DNA of 9,588 nt from Planctomycetota bacterium. Its GTDB lineage: Bacteria; Planctomycetota; UBA11346. A program made the position numbers and the translations under genes. Each line of letters opens with the position of its first letter. Within the stretch, counting starts at the first letter, position 1. Location of the stretch: contig CANIXE010000056.1 in assembly GCA_947470885.1 (NCBI GenBank), positions 1-9,588 of the forward strand, in the 5' to 3' direction. Positions 5,991 to 9,588 of this stretch are shown here, piece by piece. The notes beneath the pieces were generated by a model. It saw nothing but the letters and a program-made list of their open reading frames with translations, ran no database searches and had not been told where the DNA came from.

Positions 5991-6686
5991 TCAGCGGAGG
6001 TAGGTGAAGGCGTTGAAGACCAGCCAGCCCATCATGATGACGCTGTAGGGTTGGACGGTGCCGGTGGTTTGGTGACGCCAGGCGAGGTAGGCGAAGGCTC
6101 CGGCGAAGGCACAGGCGAGGGTGAACTTCCGCACTAGGTCGTGGCGCCGGGTCACCAACAGGCCCAGGTTGAACATGATCTGCCCGCCATCGAGGGGGAA
6201 GATGGGCAGGATGTTGAAGACGAACAACAGCATGTTGAGGTGCTGGGAGATGTACAGGAAAGTGGCCAGTTTGGTCTGGAGGGCTAGGCCGCCAAACGCT
6301 CCGGGCGGGGCATTGGCCACCAAAGTCAGGGCGAGGCCAGAGACCCACCACAACAGCAGGCTGACTGCCGGTCCGGCGGCGAGGATAATGAGCTCACGTC
6401 GGGGCAACGGATCCCGGGTGCTGCTGCATAATCCCCCCATGGCCCAGAGGGTAATGGTGATCCCGAAGGCCCCTTGGACCTTCGCCGCCAGACCGTGGCC
6501 CAGTTCATGGAGGACGATGGCGATGAGCAGGGCCATCATCCACATCAGGCCCATTTCGATGGATAGGCCGTCCTGGAAGTTGGTGCCGCCGAACACCATC
6601 AACAGGAGAAAGACGAACGTCCAATGGATGTACAGGGGGATCGACCCCAGGTGACCAAGGTAGACTCGACCTTCGTTGAGATTCAT
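5991..6686 (-). CDS. M50 (site-2 protease family) membrane metalloprotease
   Basis: A 231-residue integral membrane protein. Family members are zinc proteases that cut transmembrane segments of their substrates, often in signalling. Seen: the zinc-binding HELGH at 60-64, within a hydrophobic segment preceded by IVL; the second signature NILPIFPLDGGQIM at 158-171, with Asp166 as the third metal ligand; and an N-terminal segment IPLYIHWTFVFLLLMVF typical of the short SpoIVFB-like branch. Neither PDZ nor CBS domains are present, so this is a minimal core protease. The substrate is unknown. I chose the ATG at 6686; a GTG three codons upstream (6695) is possible. TACCGT ends 7 nt before the ATG and could serve as a -10 box for a leaderless or nearly leaderless transcript. 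It diverges from the carbonic-anhydrase-like gene across 71 bp and leads into trpS. Confidence 0.92.
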   Translation of the reverse strand: MNLNEGRVYLGHLGSIPLYIHWTFVFLLLMVFGGTNFQDGLSIEMGLMWMMALLIAIVLHELGHGLAAKVQGAFGITITLWAMGGLCSSTRDPLPRRELIILAAGPAVSLLLWWVSGLALTLVANAPPGAFGGLALQTKLATFLYISQHLNMLLFVFNILPIFPLDGGQIMFNLGLLVTRRHDLVRKFTLACAFAGAFAYLAWRHQTTGTVQPYSVIMMGWLVFNAFTYLR

Positions 6687-6757
6687 GGGCAGCACGGTAG
6701 GGAGCGCATTCCCTCGGCAACGCTTCCGCCGCCGCTACCGGGCCTAACGTCCGATCC
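6687..6757. promoter_or_regulatory. divergent promoter region, protease / carbonic-anhydrase-like genes
   Basis: This 71-bp gap must hold both start signals. Reading outward in each direction, a hexamer TA[A/C]CGT is followed by exactly 7 nt and then ATG: TAACGT at 6745-6750 before the plus-strand gene, and TACCGT (complement of 6694-6699) before the minus-strand gene. Both fit the TANNNT form of a -10 box placed so that transcription would begin at or near the start codon. No convincing -35 boxes or Shine-Dalgarno sequences are seen. A 6-bp inverted repeat, CGGTAG (6695-6700) and CTACCG (6735-6740), could be a regulator site but is short. Confidence 0.45.
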
Positions 6758-7282
6758 ATGGCCCTGCGCATCCCCATCAACGGCGTCACCCCCCAATCCC
6801 CGGCGTTCCTCGCGCCCAACGCCACCTTGATCGGCGATGTGCGCTTCGGCACCGGTTGTTCGGTGTGGTTCGGGGCGGTGCTCCGGGCCGATATCAACCA
6901 CATCAGCATCGGTGACCGGACCAACATCCAGGACCTGTGCTGCCTGCACGTCACCCGCAAGCAGCCCTGCGAGGTCGGGGCCGAGGTCAGCTTTGGCCAC
7001 GGGGCCATCGCCCACGGCTGCTCCATCGGCGCTGGAACCCTGCTGGGCATGGGCAGCAAGGTCTTGGACCGGGCGGTGATCGGGGCCGGCTGTCTGGTGG
7101 CCGCCGGCTGTGTCGTCCCCGAGGGGATGGAGGTCCCCGAGGGCCATTTGGTGGCTGGGGTCCCGGGGAAGGTCATCAAGCCCCTGGCGGCGGAGATCCG
7201 GGAGCGGATTGGCCGGGTCGCGGGGGATTACGTCGCCTACCAGCAGCTGTACCCGACGATCCTTGCCGAGGCCCTGGGGTGA
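6758..7282 (+). CDS. gamma-carbonic-anhydrase-family protein (YrdA/CaiE-like)
   Basis: A 174-residue left-handed beta-helix protein built from hexapeptide repeats, expected to be a cytoplasmic trimer. Seen: the repeats run from about residue 18 to 120; VLRAD at 41-45 with Arg43 and Asp45; NIQD at 56-59 with Gln58; and the three zinc-ligand histidines His64 (CLHVT), His81 (FGHGA) and His86 (AHGCS). All key residues of the gamma-class carbonic anhydrase site are thus present, but the acidic proton-transfer loop of the archaeal Cam enzyme is absent, as in YrdA-type relatives, whose activity is variable or unproven. The C-terminal helix 142-170 is typical. The ATG at 6758 fits the family N-terminus. 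Its stop overlaps the GTG start of the next gene by 4 nt (GTGA), implying coupled translation. Confidence 0.92.
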   Translation: MALRIPINGVTPQSPAFLAPNATLIGDVRFGTGCSVWFGAVLRADINHISIGDRTNIQDLCCLHVTRKQPCEVGAEVSFGHGAIAHGCSIGAGTLLGMGSKVLDRAVIGAGCLVAAGCVVPEGMEVPEGHLVAGVPGKVIKPLAAEIRERIGRVAGDYVAYQQLYPTILAEALG

Positions 7283-8736
7283 GGGTTCTGGGGGTCCTTC
7301 TTGGTCTGGCGCTGTCCCTTGGGGCTGGGGAAAATCCTGGTGCCCTGCGCCTGACGGTGCCGTCGCCAATGGTTCGCCCGGGGCTGCCCCTGGGCTTCAC
7401 TCTCCAGGGCGACATCCGCAATGACCTGCATTTGCCGGCGGTATTACGTTGGCGGATCCTCGCCGGCAACCGGGTGTCGGCGGCGGGCGAGGTGATGATC
7501 GAGGATCCCGGGCAGTTGCTGGCTGGGGTGGGGATCATCGCTGTTCCCCAGGAAGACCCCGGTCCGGGCCGTCTGGAGGCCGCTTTGATCGGGACGGGGG
7601 GCGGCGAGCCGATGTCGGTCAGCGCGCCCCTGGAATCCGTGTCCACGGTGGCCGCCCGCATCCAGGCCGTCCGGGGTTTGGCCAACGATCCGGCATCCCG
7701 CCTGCGGGATGAACAACTGGGGGAATTCCTGGCCACCTGGCCCACGCCGACCCTGGCGTGCTTGGAGGCCGTGGCCGCCCTGCTGGCCCGGCCAGCGGAT
7801 CCGGACCAGGTGCAGGTGGATCCGGTGGACGCCAGCGTCCAGCCCATCCGCCGTCATCCCGGTCCCGGGCAGGCCTGGGCGGTGGTCCTGCGGCCCCTGT
7901 CTGGCGTATTGAAACGGCGCTGGCCGGACCTGCCCGCCGGGACGTTGTCGGTGGCCAATCAGGCCGGGTTCCGCGTGGCCGAACTCTACCCCGCCGGAGA
8001 TCCAACGTACACCGGGATCAACCAACATCGCCTGGATCTGGCGACTGTCGGCCTGGATCGACCGCTGCTGGTGGCGGTGGGCCCGGCCCGGGAGGGGGCG
8101 CTGGCAGCTTGGCGAGGCAGCCCTGGGCGCTGGCGGGGTGTGGTCCTGGCGGATCAGGATGCGGACTTGGCAGACCCCGGGACCTGGACCCGGGTGGTCA
8201 AGCCGGAGGGCGCACCGACGCCGCTGCCGCCACCGAATCCCCTCACCCTGTATGCCGCGGGGCCTTTCGTCCTGGTGGTGGGCACCGGTGAGCACGACGC
8301 CGCGGCAGAAGTTACCGCCCGCCTGGCGGATGAATTCCAGGCGGCTTGGGCCGGCCATGCCCACGGCCTACCGCCGCGGATCGACGATGCCCGGTTCCGG
8401 GCCGAGGACTGGCGGGACCACCGCCTGGTCCTGATCGGCTCGCCCCGGTCCAACCGGGTGCTGGCCTCCTTGGCCCCCCGATTGCCGGCGGCATGGAATG
8501 ACCGGGGCATCCTCCTGGGGAAGACCGCCCGCACCCGCCAGCCGCCAACGTTCTGCGCCCTGGCGGTGGCGGATCCCCGGGATGCCGCCCGGACCCTGGT
8601 GGTGCTTGATGGCACCTGGCCTGCCGCCTGGATCTCGGGATTGCCCCTGGCCCTGGCCGGTCCTGAAGCGGCGGTGTTGCTGCCCGTCCCCGCCCAGCCA
8701 GGGCCGCAGGTGGCGCCGCCGGCGAAGCAACCATAG
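7279..8736 (+). CDS. secreted protein resembling an alpha/beta-hydrolase without its nucleophile
   Basis: A 485-residue protein with no firmly recognised family. It starts with GTG at 7279, overlapping the preceding stop by 4 nt. Residues 1-17 look like a signal peptide (VRVLGVLLGLALSLGAGE, only one Arg). Residues 22-118 are beta-rich and may be an immunoglobulin-like domain. Residues 198-295 recall secreted prolyl-oligopeptidase-type hydrolases of planctomycetes: GFRVAELYPAGDPTYTGI at 230-247 matches the usual Gly-Phe-x-Val...Gly-x-Gly...Tyr-x-Gly-Ile pattern, and VGPAREGALAAW at 267-278 sits where Gly-x-Ser-x-Gly-Gly should be, with Pro in place of Ser. Residues 328-446 resemble the region after the hydrolase fold in those proteins (GPFVLVVGT; LVLIGSPRSNRVLASLAPRLP). 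The tail is Pro-rich. I infer a non-catalytic, possibly binding, extracytoplasmic protein. The family link is from memory of motifs. Confidence 0.7.
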   Translation: MRVLGVLLGLALSLGAGENPGALRLTVPSPMVRPGLPLGFTLQGDIRNDLHLPAVLRWRILAGNRVSAAGEVMIEDPGQLLAGVGIIAVPQEDPGPGRLEAALIGTGGGEPMSVSAPLESVSTVAARIQAVRGLANDPASRLRDEQLGEFLATWPTPTLACLEAVAALLARPADPDQVQVDPVDASVQPIRRHPGPGQAWAVVLRPLSGVLKRRWPDLPAGTLSVANQAGFRVAELYPAGDPTYTGINQHRLDLATVGLDRPLLVAVGPAREGALAAWRGSPGRWRGVVLADQDADLADPGTWTRVVKPEGAPTPLPPPNPLTLYAAGPFVLVVGTGEHDAAAEVTARLADEFQAAWAGHAHGLPPRIDDARFRAEDWRDHRLVLIGSPRSNRVLASLAPRLPAAWNDRGILLGKTARTRQPPTFCALAVADPRDAARTLVVLDGTWPAAWISGLPLALAGPEAAVLLPVPAQPGPQVAPPAKQP

Positions 8737-8744
8737 TCCCGGCC

Positions 8745-9110
8745 ATGCCTGTGCAGGTCCTTCGTAACGCCATCGTCCTTCCCGTGTTGGCCCTGGCCGT
8801 GATGGCCGTCGGCGGCTGCACCCTCCGGGCCTACCAGCCACCCCAGGCGACCCCCGAGGAACAGGTTCTGCTGACCCAGTTTGCCCGTGACCGGTTCACC
8901 GAAATCACCCTACTTTCCCGGGATGAGGACGGTCATCTGCTCATCAGTTCGCGCCAGGGCGAGACCGAGGCCCGCTACCTGCTGGCCCCGGCCATCGATG
9001 GGGCCACGGTTCTGACCATCCGCCGAATTGACGAAAAAACCCGTCTGCCCAACACCACGGCGCCGATCCGCCCGGGCACCGGGCCAGAGCCTAGAGGTCT
9101 CTACCGCTGA
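8745..9110 (+). CDS. small predicted lipoprotein
   Basis: A 121-residue protein with a type II signal peptide: basic start (Arg7), hydrophobic stretch 9-22, and lipobox VGGC at 22-25, so Cys25 would be lipidated. The mature part (about 97 residues) is polar with an alternating pattern around 52-95 (ITLLSRDEDGHLLISSRQ, YLLAPAIDGATVLTIRRID), suggesting a small beta-rich domain, and ends in a Pro/Arg-rich tail. I do not recognise the family. It begins 8 nt after the preceding stop and is the last gene of the carbonic-anhydrase-like / secreted-protein unit. No Shine-Dalgarno is present (GTCCCGGCC before the ATG). CATAGT ends 7 nt before the ATG and might act as a -10 box, but its TAG is the stop of the gene before. 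Confidence 0.8.
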   Translation: MPVQVLRNAIVLPVLALAVMAVGGCTLRAYQPPQATPEEQVLLTQFARDRFTEITLLSRDEDGHLLISSRQGETEARYLLAPAIDGATVLTIRRIDEKTRLPNTTAPIRPGTGPEPRGLYR

Positions 9111-9113
9111 CGT

Positions 9114-9148
9114 TGCACAGCGCCGCTGCGGCCCAGCAGTGCTGTGCA
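9114..9148. terminator. hairpin between converging genes
   Basis: TGCACAGC (9114-9121) and GCTGTGCA (9141-9148) pair perfectly over 8 bp, and GCTG/CAGC (9125-9128/9134-9137) can extend the structure inward. It begins 3 nt past the lipoprotein stop. There is no T run on either strand, so it may act as a factor-assisted terminator or a 3'-end stabiliser. Confidence 0.4.
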
Positions 9149-9152
9149 GTGT

Positions 9153-9169
9153 GCCTGGGGATGACAGGC
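9153..9169. terminator. second small hairpin between converging genes
   Basis: GCCTG (9153-9157) and CAGGC (9165-9169) form a 5-bp stem with a 7-nt loop, starting 14 nt past the radical-SAM gene stop when read on the minus strand. No T run follows. Together with 9114-9148 it fills the 73-bp convergent gap. Confidence 0.25.
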
Positions 9170-9183
9170 GACGGGCGACCATT

Positions 9184-9588
9184 TCAACGCGTGTGGCAAT
9201 CGATCCCGGCGCGGCGCGCCTGATCCCGGATGCGACCCAGCAGTTCTGAATCGGGAGGATGCAGGTTGGCGCCCTGGTCGGGCACACCGTTGCTGGGGCG
9301 GAATGGTTGCAGGTACCAGCGTTCGCCAGGGCGGATTTGGCCCGCGAGCTCGGTGAGCAACTGGTCGTCATGCCAGCCGCCGCACACCGTGGTCCGCACC
9401 TCATAGGCCACCGTGCCCGTGCGCAGGACCCCCAGGGATTCCGCCACGGTGGTGCCGTCCACACCGGTCAGGCGGTGGTAGTCCCCCCAGGTGGATTTCA
9501 GATCCAGGGCGACGTGATCCACCAGTCCAGCCTGCACAAGAGAGGCCAGCGCCCCGGGCCGGCTGCCGTTGGTGTCCAGTTTCACCCG
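9184..9588 (-). CDS. radical SAM activating enzyme, C-terminal part (NrdG-like), cut by window edge
   Basis: The last 134 residues of a gene whose start lies beyond the right edge. Seen: VKLDTNGSRPGAL followed by LVDHVALDLKSTWGDYHRLTGV, YEVRTTVCGGWHDDQLL and RWYLQPFRPS. This order matches the second half of the radical-SAM barrel in activases annotated as anaerobic ribonucleoside-triphosphate reductase activating proteins (the NrdG2 type), which generate a glycyl radical on NrdD-like partners. The CxxxCxxC cluster motif would be upstream and cannot be checked here. Other glycyl-radical activases share this half, so the partner enzyme is uncertain. It converges on the lipoprotein gene. The presence of this gene suggests anaerobic or microaerobic growth capacity. 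Confidence 0.8.
   Translation of the reverse strand, partial: RVKLDTNGSRPGALASLVQAGLVDHVALDLKSTWGDYHRLTGVDGTTVAESLGVLRTGTVAYEVRTTVCGGWHDDQLLTELAGQIRPGERWYLQPFRPSNGVPDQGANLHPPDSELLGRIRDQARRAGIDCHTR

Noticed and set aside
5116..6003. Plus-strand frame of 295 codons opposite trpS
   Set aside because: The HLGN and KMSKS motifs of TrpS on the minus strand settle the coding strand; the antisense translation shows no family.
6699..6714. AGGGA/TCCCT small inverted repeat in the divergent gap, containing GGGAGCGC
   Set aside because: A 5-bp stem in a GC-rich gap is weak, and the GGGAGC lacks the adjoining GCCG stem, so I do not count it as a member of the hairpin family.

Overview
This is a GC-rich bacterial chromosomal window, compactly coded, with nine complete protein genes plus one cut by the right edge. 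The gene content is housekeeping and respiratory: menaquinone synthesis (menB, menA), cytochrome c maturation (a CcsA-type protein), tryptophanyl-tRNA synthetase, an M50 membrane protease, a gamma-class carbonic-anhydrase-like protein, a secreted hydrolase-like protein, a small lipoprotein and a radical-SAM activase. A VapC-type toxin-antitoxin pair sits among them. The absence of Shine-Dalgarno sequences before almost every gene, the CcsA with a large extracytoplasmic N-terminal domain, the planctomycete-like secreted hydrolase remnant and the GC-rich hairpin repeats point loosely to the PVC group (Planctomycetota/Verrucomicrobiota). That assignment is an inference and cannot be settled from this window.

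Layout. On the minus strand at the left, menB (1165-2010) is followed by menA (67-942). Their 222-bp gap holds a 110-bp element with perfect 27-bp inverted ends (1012-1121), and one end of a related element lies beyond menA at the window edge (11-34). On the plus strand, a Phd/YefM-like antitoxin and PIN-domain toxin (2122-2726) start behind a perfect 19-bp palindrome and an AGGAGG ribosome binding site. On the minus strand, an M50 protease (5991-6686), trpS (4975-5967) and a ccsA-like gene (2745-4595) run in series. The 379-bp gap between trpS and ccsA carries an 80-bp tandem repeat present in about 2.8 copies. Diverging from the protease gene on the plus strand is a run of three tightly packed genes: gamma-CA-like protein, secreted pseudo-hydrolase (4-nt overlap) and lipoprotein (8-nt gap). 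It ends at 9110 and converges, across two hairpins, on the radical-SAM gene that leaves the window at the right.

Functionally, MenA and MenB would feed a menaquinone-based respiratory chain, and CcsA would attach heme to extracytoplasmic c-type cytochromes that the chain uses. TrpS and the protease are general housekeeping genes. The carbonic-anhydrase/secreted protein/lipoprotein unit has no assigned process; two of its three products are predicted to leave the cytoplasm.

The most notable non-coding signal is a family of hairpins, all in intergenic gaps. They have a 7-bp stem starting GCCG, a 4-nt loop and an adjoining GCTCCC tag. Three stem positions change in compensating fashion between the loci, which indicates selection for, or propagation through, a folded single strand.
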